A DNA stretch of 64,000 nt from positions 21,945 to 85,944 of the forward strand of contig DATJJB010000467.1 in the NCBI GenBank assembly GCA_035492655.1, given 5' to 3'. Both the position numbers and the translations under genes were made by a program. Shown piece after piece: positions 9,330 to 19,067 of this stretch (position 1 is its first letter; every line of letters starts with the position of its first letter). This DNA comes from Kutzneria sp035492655 (GTDB lineage Bacteria > Actinomycetota > Actinomycetes > Mycobacteriales > Pseudonocardiaceae). The notes below the pieces were generated by a model, which saw nothing but the letters and a program-made list of their open reading frames with translations, searched no databases and had not been told where the DNA came from.

Positions 9330-10847
9330 TCAGGGCCGGTCGAGGTCCGTGTCGTCGGCGCTGCCCACCGGGTCGACGGACAGCAGGTGGGCCTGCCAGG
9401 GGGTCAGGTCGACGTACATGCCCGAGGCGGCCAGGTCGTCGCCCTCCCGCACGAACACGTCGTCGCCGAGCAGGTCGGTGAGACGCCAGCGGCGGCCGGG
9501 CAGGTCGGGCCAGTCCAGCGGGATCCGGGCCTGCGCCGGCTGGTCGGAGAAGTTGATCGCCATCAGGTGCCGGGCCGTGCCGTCGGACGGCCGCCAGCAC
9601 CAGGCGAGCAGGTTGCGGCAGGACTGGTTGTCGGGCCAGCCGGTGGCTTCCAGCAGCTGCCAGGCGCCGCGGCGGACACCGTGGTCGGCGACGGTGGCGA
9701 GCAGGTTGGTGTGCCAGGCGGCGAGGCCGTGGTCCACGGGCTCGTCGGGCCGCCGGGACAGGAACACCGACGGGCGCACCCGGCGGCCCTCGAACTGGCC
9801 CTCGTGCCACAGGGTCGCGCCCGGCACCGTGGCGATGACGACGGCCGCGGCACGCTCGGCGTTCGCGGGCAGCCGGCCGGCGATGCGGGGCTCGTCGTGG
9901 TTCTCCAGGAACCGCACCAGCCGTGACTGGTACGCCGGGTCCTCGCGCAGGTACTCGCGCGTGGCCACCGGGTTCCGGTCGACGAGGTGGTCGTGCAGCC
10001 GCTTGTCGTAGCAGAACGAGAATCCCTGCTCCTGCAGGGTGCGTTCGAGGTTCCAGTACGCCTCGGCGATGAGCACGACGCCCGGATGCCGGTCGCGCAG
10101 CCGGCCGATGACCGACGGCCAGAACTCCTCGGCCGGCTGCGGCCCGACCCGGTCGCCCCAGGTGGCCGCGAACACCGGATTGGTCATCAGCATGGCCATG
10201 TCGCAGCGGATGCCGTCGCACTGGTCGGCGATGTCGGCCAGGGTGCCTGCGGTCGCCGCGCGCAGCTCCGCGGAGAACGCGTTCAGCTGCACGACGTCGG
10301 GCCAGGGTGGGAAGTACGGGTCACGGCCACGGGCCAGCACGTGCCCGGACAGCTCGAGCCAGGCCTTCGGGTCCGTCTGGACGTCGCGCGGCTCGCCCCG
10401 GACGAACAGCCCCGGGTTCTCGTACACCCACGGATGGTCGGGGGCCACGTGGTTGGGCACGTAGTCCAGCAACAGGCGGACACCGCGCCGGGCGAGCGCC
10501 TCCCGGGCCACGGCCAGCGCCGCCGGGCCGCCGAAGGCGTCGTCGACCACGTAGCCGCGCACGCAGTACGGCGAGCCGAACACGTCGGTGGGACGCAGGT
10601 CCGGCAGCGTTTCGCGGAACGTCCGGCCCACGTCTGGGTCCGCGCCGGCCAGTTCGAGGCCGAACGGACTGCGCTGCCACACACCCATCAGCCAGACGGC
10701 GTCGATGCCCGGCGGGGTGATCGCGTCCCAGCCCCGTCCCGGCACATCGGCCAGCGTGATCCGGCGGCCGGCGGCGCGGGAGAGCGCGTCCAGCCACACC
10801 GCGGTGTTGACCTCGTGGATCACCGGTTGCTCGGGCCAGCCGCTCAT
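9330..10847 (-). CDS. Alpha-amylase-family (GH13-like) glycoside hydrolase
   Basis: A 505-aa (beta/alpha)8-barrel enzyme. The GH13 catalytic residues are visible: Asp216 in GIRCD, Glu262 in VVLIAEAYW and Asp318 in FLENHDEP; LLLDYVPNHVAPDHPW matches conserved region I. The N-terminus is unusual (HEVNTAVWLDALSRAAGR) and matches the actinobacterial alpha-amylase-like proteins found beside MGH1-type hydrolases. No signal peptide, so it acts in the cytoplasm, probably on an alpha-glucoside or short glucan. ATG 10847 overlaps the stop of the upstream hydrolase by four bases (ATGA), so the pair is translationally coupled. Exact substrate cannot be told. Confidence 0.8.
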   Translation of the reverse strand: MSGWPEQPVIHEVNTAVWLDALSRAAGRRITLADVPGRGWDAITPPGIDAVWLMGVWQRSPFGLELAGADPDVGRTFRETLPDLRPTDVFGSPYCVRGYVVDDAFGGPAALAVAREALARRGVRLLLDYVPNHVAPDHPWVYENPGLFVRGEPRDVQTDPKAWLELSGHVLARGRDPYFPPWPDVVQLNAFSAELRAATAGTLADIADQCDGIRCDMAMLMTNPVFAATWGDRVGPQPAEEFWPSVIGRLRDRHPGVVLIAEAYWNLERTLQEQGFSFCYDKRLHDHLVDRNPVATREYLREDPAYQSRLVRFLENHDEPRIAGRLPANAERAAAVVIATVPGATLWHEGQFEGRRVRPSVFLSRRPDEPVDHGLAAWHTNLLATVADHGVRRGAWQLLEATGWPDNQSCRNLLAWCWRPSDGTARHLMAINFSDQPAQARIPLDWPDLPGRRWRLTDLLGDDVFVREGDDLAASGMYVDLTPWQAHLLSVDPVGSADDTDLDRP

Positions 10848-13534
10848 CGAGCCACCGCCGCGAGCCGCCCGCCCAGCATGGTCCGGGCCATCTCCCCGCG
10901 GAACAGCAGCGGCAGCAGCGCGACCGTGCCGGTCCAGCCGGTCTGGTGACTCGCCCCGAGGCCGGCGCCGTTGTCGCCGTGGAAGTACTCGTAGAACAAC
11001 GGCAGGTCCCGCCAGTACGGGTCGTCCTGCAGTGTCGTCTGGCCGCCGTGCACCGGACGGCGACCGTCGGCGTCCAGCAGGAAGATGCCGAGCAGCCGGT
11101 CGCTGATCTCGTGCGCCACCTCGGCCAGCGTGAGCTCTCGGCCGGAACCGGTCGGGCACTCCACCGTGAAGTCCTCGCCGAAGTAGGCGTGCAGGTTCAG
11201 CAGGGCCCGGATCAGCATCAGGTTGACCGGGAACCACACCGGCCCCCGCCAGTTGGAGTTGCCGCCGAACATGCCGCTGTCGGACTCCGCGGGCAGATAG
11301 CCGACGCGGTGCTCCACGCCGTCCACGCGCAGCACGTACGGGTGGTCGGCATGCCACCGCGACATCGAGCGGATGCCGTACGGGCCAAGGAACTCCTCCT
11401 CGTCCAGCATCCGGGCCAGGATCCGGCGCAGCCGGCTCTCGTCGAACAGCGCGAACAGCGCCGGGCCGGTCTCCCGGGTCTGCCGGCCACGGCCCCAGAG
11501 CGCGGCCGTCACGACGGGGTGGCGGTCGAGGTACTCCGCGACGCCCTCGACGAACTCGGGGAACCGGGTGCGCACGTCGGCGCGGACGACCGTGGCCGCG
11601 GCCAGCGGCATCAACCCCACCACCGAGCGGACCTTGAGCGGCACCGAGCTGCCGTCGGGCAGACGCAGCACGTCGTAGAAGAAGCCGTCCTCCTCGTCCC
11701 AGAGGCTGGTCGCGTCCGGGCCGACGTGGCTGGTGGCCGCGGCGATCCACGCGAAGTTCTCCAGCAGCGTGAGCGCCTGCTCCACGTACACCGGGTCCTG
11801 CTCGGCGAGCTCGATGGCGATCCGCGTCATGCTCTGGCAGTACAGCGCCATCCACGCGGTGCCGTCGGCCTGGTCGATCCGGCCGCCGGACGGCAGCGGC
11901 GCGCTGCGGTCGAACACGCCGACGTTGTCCAGCCCGAGGAAGCCGCCCTGGAAGATGTTGCGGTTGTCGGCGTCCTTCCGGTTGAGCCACCAGCCGAGGT
12001 TGCGGCCGAGCTTCTGGAACGCGTTCTCCAGGAACCGCCGGTCGCCGGCGCCGGTGCGGGCCTTCTCCAGCTCGTACACGAACAGCGTCGCCCACGCGTG
12101 CACCGGCGGGTTGACGTCGCCGAAGTTCCACTCGTACGCCGGCAGCTGGCCGTTGGGATGCAGGTACCGGCGGTCCAGCAGCAGGTCGAGCTGGTGCTTG
12201 GCGAACGCCGGGTCGACCGGGGCGATGGCGACGGCGTGGAAGGCCAGGTCCCACGCCGCGAACCAGGGGTACTCCCACTTGTCCGGCATGGAGATGACGT
12301 CCTCGGCGAGCAGGTGCCGCCATTCCCGGTTGCGCAACTGGGCGTCGGCGGCGAGCGGGTCGGCGCCGCGTTCCACCAGCCAGCGTTCCATGTCCAGCGC
12401 GTAGTACTGCTTGGACCACAGCATGCCGGCCAGCGCCTGGCGGACGACGAGGCGTTCGTCGTCGGACAGCTGGTCGGTCAGCGTGCCGTAGAACTCGTCC
12501 GCCTCGTCGCGCCGCCGGTCCATCACCTGGTCGAAGTCCTCGAACGGATCGCCGCCGAAGCCGGGGCGGGCGAGGTCGGTGTCGGTCAGCCGGAACCGCA
12601 GCGTGACGCTGTCGCCGGACCGCACCACCAGCGCGTGGTGGATCGCCGCCTTCGTGCCGACACCGGTGGGGTCGACCGCGCTGAAGTCGCCGTGCACCAC
12701 CGCCCGGTCGATGCCGTCCTTGACGTACGGGGTGTCGTTCGGGGAACCGAACACGCGCTCGTTGTCGGTCTCGTTCCCGGTCACCAGCACCTGAGCCACC
12801 CGGTCCGCGTACAACCACCTGGTGCCCAGCTCGTGGTGGTCGGCCCGGACGGCGGTGACGGCGGTCAGCTCGTCGGTCGCCTGGATCACCGGCCGTTCGT
12901 CGCCGCCGGCCCACGACCACGTGTGCCGGAACCACAGCGTGGGCAGCACGTGCAGTTCGGCGTCGTCCGGGCCCCGGTTGTGCGCGGTGACCCGCATGAG
13001 CACGTCGTCCGGTCCCGCCTTGGCGTACTCCACGACGATGTCGAAGTACCGGTGGTCGTCGAAGATCCCGGTGTCGAGCAGCTCGTACTCGGGCTGTGTC
13101 CGGTCCCGCATCCCGTTGACGGCCACCAGCTCCTCGTACGGGAACGGGGCCTGCGGGTACTTGTAGAGCATCTTCAGGTAGGACGAGGTCGGCGTGGCGT
13201 CGAGGTAGAAGTAGCACTCCTTGACGTCCTCGCCGTGGTTGCCCTCGGCGTTGGTGAGCCCGAACAGCCGCTCCTTGAGCATCGGGTCGGCCCCGTTCCA
13301 CAGGGCCGGCGCCAGACACAGCCGCTGCCGGTCGTCGCAGATGCCGGCCAGCCCGTCCTCACCCCAGCGGTAGGCGCGGTAGCGCGCCTGCTCGTGCGGG
13401 AACGACGACCAGGGGCCGTCGCCGCGGTCCTCCCGGACCGTGCCCCACTGCCGCTCGCTGAGGTACGGTCCCCAGCGCCGCCAGGCGACCCCGGCGTCGG
13501 CCTCGACCAGCCGCTCGCGCTCCGCGTCAGCCAT
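10844..13534 (-). CDS. MGH1-like (GH63-related) glycoside hydrolase
   Basis: An 896-aa protein with an N-terminal beta-sandwich (about 1-330) and a C-terminal (alpha/alpha)6 barrel typical of the mannosylglycerate hydrolase/GH63 group. WEYPWFAAWDLAFH and the C-terminal FYEYFHGDNGAGLG and TGWTGTVALL segments are the recognisable catalytic-barrel motifs. ATG 13534 has GGAGGTG eight bases before it. It lacks a signal peptide. The coupled amylase-family gene downstream suggests joint turnover of an intracellular glucose-containing compatible solute or oligosaccharide (inference). There is no link visible to the polyamino-acid operon facing it. Confidence 0.8.
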   Translation of the reverse strand: MADAERERLVEADAGVAWRRWGPYLSERQWGTVREDRGDGPWSSFPHEQARYRAYRWGEDGLAGICDDRQRLCLAPALWNGADPMLKERLFGLTNAEGNHGEDVKECYFYLDATPTSSYLKMLYKYPQAPFPYEELVAVNGMRDRTQPEYELLDTGIFDDHRYFDIVVEYAKAGPDDVLMRVTAHNRGPDDAELHVLPTLWFRHTWSWAGGDERPVIQATDELTAVTAVRADHHELGTRWLYADRVAQVLVTGNETDNERVFGSPNDTPYVKDGIDRAVVHGDFSAVDPTGVGTKAAIHHALVVRSGDSVTLRFRLTDTDLARPGFGGDPFEDFDQVMDRRRDEADEFYGTLTDQLSDDERLVVRQALAGMLWSKQYYALDMERWLVERGADPLAADAQLRNREWRHLLAEDVISMPDKWEYPWFAAWDLAFHAVAIAPVDPAFAKHQLDLLLDRRYLHPNGQLPAYEWNFGDVNPPVHAWATLFVYELEKARTGAGDRRFLENAFQKLGRNLGWWLNRKDADNRNIFQGGFLGLDNVGVFDRSAPLPSGGRIDQADGTAWMALYCQSMTRIAIELAEQDPVYVEQALTLLENFAWIAAATSHVGPDATSLWDEEDGFFYDVLRLPDGSSVPLKVRSVVGLMPLAAATVVRADVRTRFPEFVEGVAEYLDRHPVVTAALWGRGRQTRETGPALFALFDESRLRRILARMLDEEEFLGPYGIRSMSRWHADHPYVLRVDGVEHRVGYLPAESDSGMFGGNSNWRGPVWFPVNLMLIRALLNLHAYFGEDFTVECPTGSGRELTLAEVAHEISDRLLGIFLLDADGRRPVHGGQTTLQDDPYWRDLPLFYEYFHGDNGAGLGASHQTGWTGTVALLPLLFRGEMARTMLGGRLAAVAR

Positions 13535-13603
13535 GGTGTCGCACCTCCGGTTTCGGCGTTTTCCGTTGTGCCGCCAGCATGTGCGTGCGCGCCGCGCCCG
13601 ACG

Positions 13604-15040
13604 TCACCCCGCCCGGGTGGTTCCCGGCAGCAGGAGCGCGGCTACGAGGCCGACGACCGCGACGACACCGAGCACACCGAGCGCGAGTGCGAACGGAGCG
13701 CCGCCCGGGTGCGCCGCGCCGACGAGGACCGAGCCGGCGAGTGCCGTGCCCACCGAGGAACCCAGGTTGGACACGCTGCGCGACACACCAGAGATGTCAC
13801 CCTGCAACCGCACGGGCGAGTTGGACTGCACGAGGTTCACCGACGCGGTCAGCATCACACCGATGCCGGCCCCGACGAGGAAGAGGCCGGGGACGAAGCT
13901 GAACACCCCCGAGTCCTCCCGGACCAGCGCCAGCAGCAGCGCCATGCCGGCGATCGTGGCCAGGAAGCCGCCGCGCACCAGCCACCGCTGGGCGTGCCGT
14001 CGGGCGAGCCGTTCGGCCGCCGCGGAGGACAGCAGGATGCCCACCGTCGCGGGCAGCAGCATCAGGCCGGTGCCGATGGCGTCGAAGCCGCGGACCTGTT
14101 GCAGGAAGACGGAGACCACGAAGAACGAGCCCTGGAGGACCAGCCACTGCAGGTGCTGGGTCGTCAGCCCGAGGGAGGTGGTGCGGTCCCGGAACAGCGT
14201 CACCGAGAACAGCGGATCGCGGCCGGCCCGCTCCCGCGCCCGCAGGTGCAGGACCAGCAGGGCCAGCACGACGACACCGGCCAGGATGAACAGCCACACC
14301 GGTGAGGGGCCACCGGCCGGGATGATCACGACGCCGCCGACCGTGAAGGCCGTGCGGGCGACGAACCAGCCGTACGTGCCCGTGCGAAGAATGCCGTACA
14401 CCACAAGGAAAAGGCCGCCCGCGGACAGCACGGCGCCGAGCAGGTCGAACCCGGGCGCGGGCGCGGACCGCGGCGGGTCGACGACCCGCCGGGCCAGCAG
14501 GATGATCACCAGCACCAGCAGCGCCTGCAGCAGGAACGACGCGCGCCAGCTGAGCGCGCTGGTGACCAGGCCGCCGATCAGCGGACCGGCCGCGGCGCCC
14601 AGCCCGCCCGCGCCGCTGACCACGCCGAAGTGCCGGGCCCGGGTGGCCAGGTCCTCGAACGAGACCGTGATCAGGATGTAGATGGGCGGGATCATCAGTG
14701 CCGAGCCGACCCCCTCCAGCACGGAGTAGCCCAGCACCATCACCCCGATGCCGGTGGCCTGCGACGCGAGCACCGCGCCCGCGCCGTACACGGCGAGGCC
14801 GCCGACGAAGCAGACCTTGCGGCCCCAGATGTCGGTCAGCTTGCTGCCGGGGATCATCAGCGCCGCCATGGTCAGCGTGAACAGGGTGATCGTGGTCTGG
14901 ACGCCGATCACGGTCGTGCCGATGTCCGCCGCGATCGTGCTGATGGCCACGTTCATGGTCGTCGCGGCGTAGCTGGCGACGAACTGGGCCAGGGCCAGCG
15001 GCAACACCAGCGCACCGGCGCCGGTGCCGGTGCGCGTCAT
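13604..15040 (-). CDS. MFS transporter, DHA2 (drug:H+ antiporter) family
   Basis: 478 aa with about 14 hydrophobic membrane segments, the count of the EmrB/QacA group. After helix 2 the loop GSKLTDIWGRK is the MFS motif A; the GAGGLGAAAGPLIGG stretch is motif C, the antiporter signature. It lies 69 bases past the start codon of the hydrolase (same strand, so upstream of it in transcription) and downstream of a MalT-like regulator. Likely exports a small hydrophobic or cationic compound; whether it serves the polyamino-acid pathway is unknown. The start ATG 15040 is preceded only by a G-rich weak ribosome site. Confidence 0.82.
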   Translation of the reverse strand: MTRTGTGAGALVLPLALAQFVASYAATTMNVAISTIAADIGTTVIGVQTTITLFTLTMAALMIPGSKLTDIWGRKVCFVGGLAVYGAGAVLASQATGIGVMVLGYSVLEGVGSALMIPPIYILITVSFEDLATRARHFGVVSGAGGLGAAAGPLIGGLVTSALSWRASFLLQALLVLVIILLARRVVDPPRSAPAPGFDLLGAVLSAGGLFLVVYGILRTGTYGWFVARTAFTVGGVVIIPAGGPSPVWLFILAGVVVLALLVLHLRARERAGRDPLFSVTLFRDRTTSLGLTTQHLQWLVLQGSFFVVSVFLQQVRGFDAIGTGLMLLPATVGILLSSAAAERLARRHAQRWLVRGGFLATIAGMALLLALVREDSGVFSFVPGLFLVGAGIGVMLTASVNLVQSNSPVRLQGDISGVSRSVSNLGSSVGTALAGSVLVGAAHPGGAPFALALGVLGVVAVVGLVAALLLPGTTRAG

Positions 15041-15181
15041 CGCGCCCGCCCGGGGCGAGCGGCCACGTCCGGTACAGCGGGCATTCGGTCCACCGCCTGA
15101 AGGTCGAGGAGGTCAGGTCGGGAACACGCTGCGCCCCGCGGGTCTCGCCGTCCTCATCCGTGCGGGGTGACCGGGCGACGG

Positions 15182-17671
15182 TCACGACGGGACGTCCGGC
15201 GACCCGGGGACCGACGCCGGGAACCCGTCCGCGGTCGTGCCGAGCAGGCCGAGCTCGCGGGCCCGCCGGATGGCGTCGTTGCGCCTGCTGGCCGACAGCT
15301 TGCGCAGGATGCTGCGGATGTGCGTCTTCACCGTGTTGACCGACACGAACATCGTGCGGGCGATCTCGTCGGTGGACAGCAGGGCGGCCATGTTGCACAG
15401 CACTTCGTGCTCGCGCTCGGTGAGCGGCTCGACCAGCGCCGGCGGTCGGGGGGCGTCGGCCGTCCGCATCGTCGGCACGACGGCCAGCGCGCCGCCCAGC
15501 CAGCTGTGCTGGTGGAGCAGTTCCTGGTCCTGCAACAACAATCTCCGCAGCCGGGGCGGCGCCTCGACGATCGGCCGGCGCAGGCTCTCCGGGGCGGCCA
15601 GGTGCAGCGCGTGCGAAAGGGCCTGCCGGGCCAGGTCGTCGCGTCCCCGGTCGAGCTCGGTGGCGGCCCGGCGCAGCCACGCCTCCACCGGGTCGGTGAC
15701 CGCACGTCCCTCGGCCGGTCGGCCGGCGGCGGTGAGCCAGGCCGGTGACGCGCGGCCGGCCTGGGCAGCGGTCCGGGTGCGCAGCACCCGTTCGCGAAGG
15801 ACGGCGAGCGCCGCGGCGGTGACCGGGTCGTCCCGGTCCTCCCGGGCACGCGCGTGCCGCCGCGCGGCGGGCAGGTCGTGCTGGTCGAAGTGGATCCAGG
15901 CCAGCGCGGCGTCGATGGCGGCCGGCCGCTGGGCGCCGGCGAGGCCGAAGCGGTCCGCGACCCTGGCGGCCGCGCCGACATGCTCGCCGGCCCGGCGCAA
16001 CCGGCCCTGTGTCGCGTTGAGCAGGGCCAGTTGGCCGAGCACGCGTGCCCATAATCGGCCGAGTCCGGCGGCTTCCGCCGACCGCCCGGCGGCCAGCAGC
16101 GTGTCCTCGGCCTTGTCGAGTTCGCCGTGCCACAGCAGGGACGCGCCCGCAGCGGCATGCACGAGGGCCGACAGGTCCGCCGGCGGCGGCTGTCCGGGTT
16201 CCGCGGCCAGCTCGTCGAACTCGGCGGCGGCGTCGGCCGCGGCCTCCATGTCGGCCACCAGCACCCCGACCGTGGCGACGGCCAGCCGTAGCGCCCTGGT
16301 GGCGGCCTGCGCCGCCCGGCCGGCGAGCGCCTGCCGGGCCCGGGCGAGATGTGCGGCGGCGCGGTCGCGGTTGCCGGCGGCCAACGCGACGGCGGCCCGC
16401 AACACGGAGCAGTGCGGCCCGGAGACGTCCTCGGACATGCCGGCGACGACCTCGACGAGCCGCTGGTCCGTGCCGGCCAGCACCGCGCCGACCGCGAGGC
16501 CCTCGACGACCAGGGTGGCCGCGTGCGCCCATTCGCCGGCCTCGACGGCGTGCACCGCGGCGGCCGCGGCCTGCCCGTCCGCGGTCAGCCACTGCGCGGC
16601 CTTGCGGTGCAGGCGGACGACGTCCTCGGCCGGACGGCGGCCGAGCTGCGTCCGCAGCAGGTCGCGGTACAGCTGGTGGTAGCGGAAGCCGCCGTCGGCG
16701 GGCAGCACGAACACGTTGGCCTGCACCAGATCGGGCAGCAGACGCGCGCTGTCCTCGCGACCGCTGAGCTCGTCGGCCAGCTCCGGCGGCAGCCGGTCCG
16801 CCACGCTGGTCCGGAGCAGGAACTCGCGCACGTCGGCCGGGTGCGCGGCGAGCACCTCGGCCAGGAAGTACTCGGCGACGTCGTGCCGGCCGCCGTCGAA
16901 CCGCCGCACGATCTCGTCGCTGTCCCGGCGGTCCCGGTCCTGTAGGGACATCGCCGCCATCCGCAGCCCGGCCGCCCAGCCCTCGGTGCGGCGGACCAGC
17001 AGCCGCACGCCGTCCGGCCCCAGCTGGGCGCTGTGCTCGGCCAGCATCGCCTGCGCCTCGGCGGCGGTGAACGCCAGCTCGTCGAGACCGATCTCGGTGA
17101 GCCAGCCGGCCAGTCGGTACCGGTGCAGCGGCAGCGGCGGCGCGGTGCGGCCGATCGCCACCACCCGCAGCTGTGGCGACGAGTGCCGGAGCAGGAAGTC
17201 GACGCCGTCGACGACCTGCGGGCCGAGCACGTCAACGTTGTCCAGCACCAACACCGACGGCTCGTCCTGGTCGGACAGGCAGGCGGACAGCCTGGTCAGC
17301 AACGACCGGCCGGTGGCGTCGGGCCGGGACGGCGGGGTGAGCAGGGGCAGCTGGACACCGCTGCGGGCCAACCCCTCCAGCACGTACGTCCAGAACACGC
17401 CGGGCTGGTCGTCGCCGGGTTCCAGGCTGATCCACGCGACCCGGCCGGGCACCTGTCCGGCCGACACCCAGGAGCCGGCCAGCACGGTCTTGCCCGCGCC
17501 GGCGGGCGCGCCGATCAGGGTGAGCGGGCCTCGGGTCCCCTCGTGCAACCGGTCGAGCAGCCGCTGCCGCAGCACCACCCGTGAGCGGATCTCAGCGACC
17601 CGCAGTTTCGCCGGCATCAGTGGATCGCCGCCGGGAATCACGGAATACGCCTCGGCAGTATCGGCACGCAC
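15182..17671 (-). CDS. MalT-like LuxR-family ATP-dependent transcriptional regulator
   Basis: 829 aa built as a STAND regulator: Walker A GAPAGAGKT near residue 58, Walker B-type VLVLDNVD, a long middle of helical TPR-like repeats (about 330-740) and a C-terminal LuxR helix-turn-helix (LTEREHEVLCNMAALLSTDE ...VNTVKTHIRSILRKL). Members bind ATP and an inducer, oligomerise and activate promoters, as MalT does for maltose genes. The nearby glycoside hydrolases and exporter on the same strand are plausible targets. The GTG at 17671 with GAGGT before it is used here; an in-frame ATG about 18 codons later, at the family-typical MPAKLRV, is an equally good start. Confidence 0.85.
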   Translation of the reverse strand: MRADTAEAYSVIPGGDPLMPAKLRVAEIRSRVVLRQRLLDRLHEGTRGPLTLIGAPAGAGKTVLAGSWVSAGQVPGRVAWISLEPGDDQPGVFWTYVLEGLARSGVQLPLLTPPSRPDATGRSLLTRLSACLSDQDEPSVLVLDNVDVLGPQVVDGVDFLLRHSSPQLRVVAIGRTAPPLPLHRYRLAGWLTEIGLDELAFTAAEAQAMLAEHSAQLGPDGVRLLVRRTEGWAAGLRMAAMSLQDRDRRDSDEIVRRFDGGRHDVAEYFLAEVLAAHPADVREFLLRTSVADRLPPELADELSGREDSARLLPDLVQANVFVLPADGGFRYHQLYRDLLRTQLGRRPAEDVVRLHRKAAQWLTADGQAAAAAVHAVEAGEWAHAATLVVEGLAVGAVLAGTDQRLVEVVAGMSEDVSGPHCSVLRAAVALAAGNRDRAAAHLARARQALAGRAAQAATRALRLAVATVGVLVADMEAAADAAAEFDELAAEPGQPPPADLSALVHAAAGASLLWHGELDKAEDTLLAAGRSAEAAGLGRLWARVLGQLALLNATQGRLRRAGEHVGAAARVADRFGLAGAQRPAAIDAALAWIHFDQHDLPAARRHARAREDRDDPVTAAALAVLRERVLRTRTAAQAGRASPAWLTAAGRPAEGRAVTDPVEAWLRRAATELDRGRDDLARQALSHALHLAAPESLRRPIVEAPPRLRRLLLQDQELLHQHSWLGGALAVVPTMRTADAPRPPALVEPLTEREHEVLCNMAALLSTDEIARTMFVSVNTVKTHIRSILRKLSASRRNDAIRRARELGLLGTTADGFPASVPGSPDVPS

Positions 17672-17936
17672 CTCAAGTCACCCGCCTGATCGTCTTGGCA
17701 GCAAAAGACCAGCGGTCGCGTCGCGGTACCCAGCCGAAACCGAGTCTCGCGCGCCGCGACCGCCGGTACATCACCCCACACGGATGATGTTGAGCACCGC
17801 CCGGCCACGCGCGAAGTGCTTCGTGTCGCAACGACTCGCGTTCATACGCCACGGGTGAGGCGGCGACGCCGCGCCACGGCTGCGATGGACGCCGGAGCCG
17901 GGCCGCGCATCGGCCGGCGGAAGGGAGTGGGCGCAC

Positions 17937-18467
17937 ATGGCGACGTTGGTGGCCATCGGGTATCCCGACGAGACAACGGCCGCGGCGGCGGCGGAGGAGG
18001 TGCAGCGCCTTGCGGCGGACCTGGTGATCGAACCGGACGCCATCGCGGTGGTCACCAGGGACTCCGGCGGCGCGTTCCACACGACGACCAACCACCACCA
18101 GATCGCCGGCGGGGCGACCTGGGGCATGTTCTGGGGCCTGCTGTTCGGCCTGCTGTTCTTCGTGCCGTTCCTGGGCATGGCGGTCGGCGCCGGCCTCGGC
18201 GCGCTGCTGGGCAAGGTGGAGAAGTCCGGCATCGGCAAGCAGTTCCAGCGCCAGGTGCGGGACATGCTCCAGCCGGGCACGTCGGCGCTGTTCCTGATCA
18301 TCGAGCGGGCCACCCCCGACAAGGCGGTCGCCGCGCTGAGCAGGTACGGCGGCACCGTGCTCAAGTCCTCGCTGCCCGAGCAGGCGGAGGTCCAGCTGCA
18401 GGCGGCGCTGCACGGCGAGACGGCGACGCACACCACCGAGCCGGCCGCCGACAGCCGGTCGCACTGA
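17937..18467 (+). CDS. DUF1269 family membrane-associated protein
   Basis: 176 aa; small protein with an alpha/beta N-terminus (MATLVAIGYPDE), a central Gly-rich hydrophobic double segment (about 60-95, GMFWGLLFGLLFFVPFLG ..AGLGALLG) and a C-terminal domain ending in a hydrophilic tail. This is the DUF1269 arrangement, usually annotated as a stress-associated membrane protein; function is not established. ATG follows GGGAG. It is followed after 12 bases by a second, related-looking gene and is divergent from the MalT-like regulator. Confidence 0.75.
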   Translation: MATLVAIGYPDETTAAAAAEEVQRLAADLVIEPDAIAVVTRDSGGAFHTTTNHHQIAGGATWGMFWGLLFGLLFFVPFLGMAVGAGLGALLGKVEKSGIGKQFQRQVRDMLQPGTSALFLIIERATPDKAVAALSRYGGTVLKSSLPEQAEVQLQAALHGETATHTTEPAADSRSH

Positions 18468-18479
18468 GGGAGGCCCGTC

Positions 18480-19013
18480 ATGACGATCGGTCCCGTGCAA
18501 CTGCTGGTGCTGGGGTTCCAGCATCCCGAGTTCAAGGGCGAGGTGCTGGCCGAGCTGGAGCGGCTGCGGACGAGCGACACCATCAAGGTGATCGACGCGC
18601 TGCTGCTGCGCAAGGACGAGACGGGGCGGACGGAGATCGAGCACCTGACCAACCTGACTCCGGCGGAGACCGTCGAGCTGGGCAGCAAGATCGGCGCGCT
18701 GGTCGGCCTCGGCTACGACGGGGATTCGGGGGCCGCGGCGGGCCTGTCGGCCGGCGCCCGGTCGGCGCGGGAGCGCGGCGTGCACGTGTTCGGCGACAAG
18801 CAGGCGTGGGACGTGCTCGCCGAGATCCCGAACGACTCGGCGGCCGCGCTGTTGCTGCTGGAGCACCACTGGGCGGTGCCGCTGCGGGACGCGCTGGCGC
18901 GCACCGGCGGCTTCCGCGTCGGCGACGTCTTCATCAGCCCGTTCGACCTGGTCGACATCGGTCTGGCCACCCGGCAGGAGGCCCAGCTGATGCACAACCT
19001 GGAAGCTCCCTAG
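18480..19013 (+). CDS. DUF1269/DUF6325-like protein
   Basis: 177 aa with the GPVQLLVLGFQHPEFKGEVLAEL start and the KVIDALLLRKDETG strand that mark the DUF6325 group, a relative of DUF1269 lacking its strong hydrophobic core. The GLGYDGDSGAAAG loop is Gly-rich; no catalytic motif is seen. It begins 12 bases after the DUF1269 gene behind GAGGGAGG, so the two form an operon. Likely a soluble partner in the same unknown envelope or stress function. It ends at a strong hairpin shared with the convergent lipoprotein gene. Confidence 0.7.
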   Translation: MTIGPVQLLVLGFQHPEFKGEVLAELERLRTSDTIKVIDALLLRKDETGRTEIEHLTNLTPAETVELGSKIGALVGLGYDGDSGAAAGLSAGARSARERGVHVFGDKQAWDVLAEIPNDSAAALLLLEHHWAVPLRDALARTGGFRVGDVFISPFDLVDIGLATRQEAQLMHNLEAP

Positions 19014-19024
19014 CACCGATGGAC

Positions 19025-19067
19025 GACACCACCGCCCGCGCGACCCGGTCGCGCGGGCGGTGGTGTC
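19025..19067. terminator. Perfect 21-bp inverted repeat, bidirectional terminator
   Basis: Two 21-base arms (GACACCACCGCC... at 19025-19045 and its exact complement at 19047-19067) flank a single base. It sits between the stop of the plus-strand operon and the stop of the minus-strand lipoprotein gene, overlapping the latter's stop codon, so it should end transcription from both sides. Confidence 0.8.

Noticed and set aside
9330..13319. A 1329-residue minus-strand frame spanning the amylase and MGH1 genes
   Set aside because: Only its last 505 codons are the amylase-family gene; the rest is a wrong-frame reading of the MGH1 gene, which has its own start, codon bias and ATGA coupling.
10946..14305. 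1119-residue plus-strand frame antisense to MGH1 and the exporter
   Set aside because: Composition (Val/Gln/Arg/His-rich) is that of an antisense high-G+C frame and it crosses two well-supported genes.
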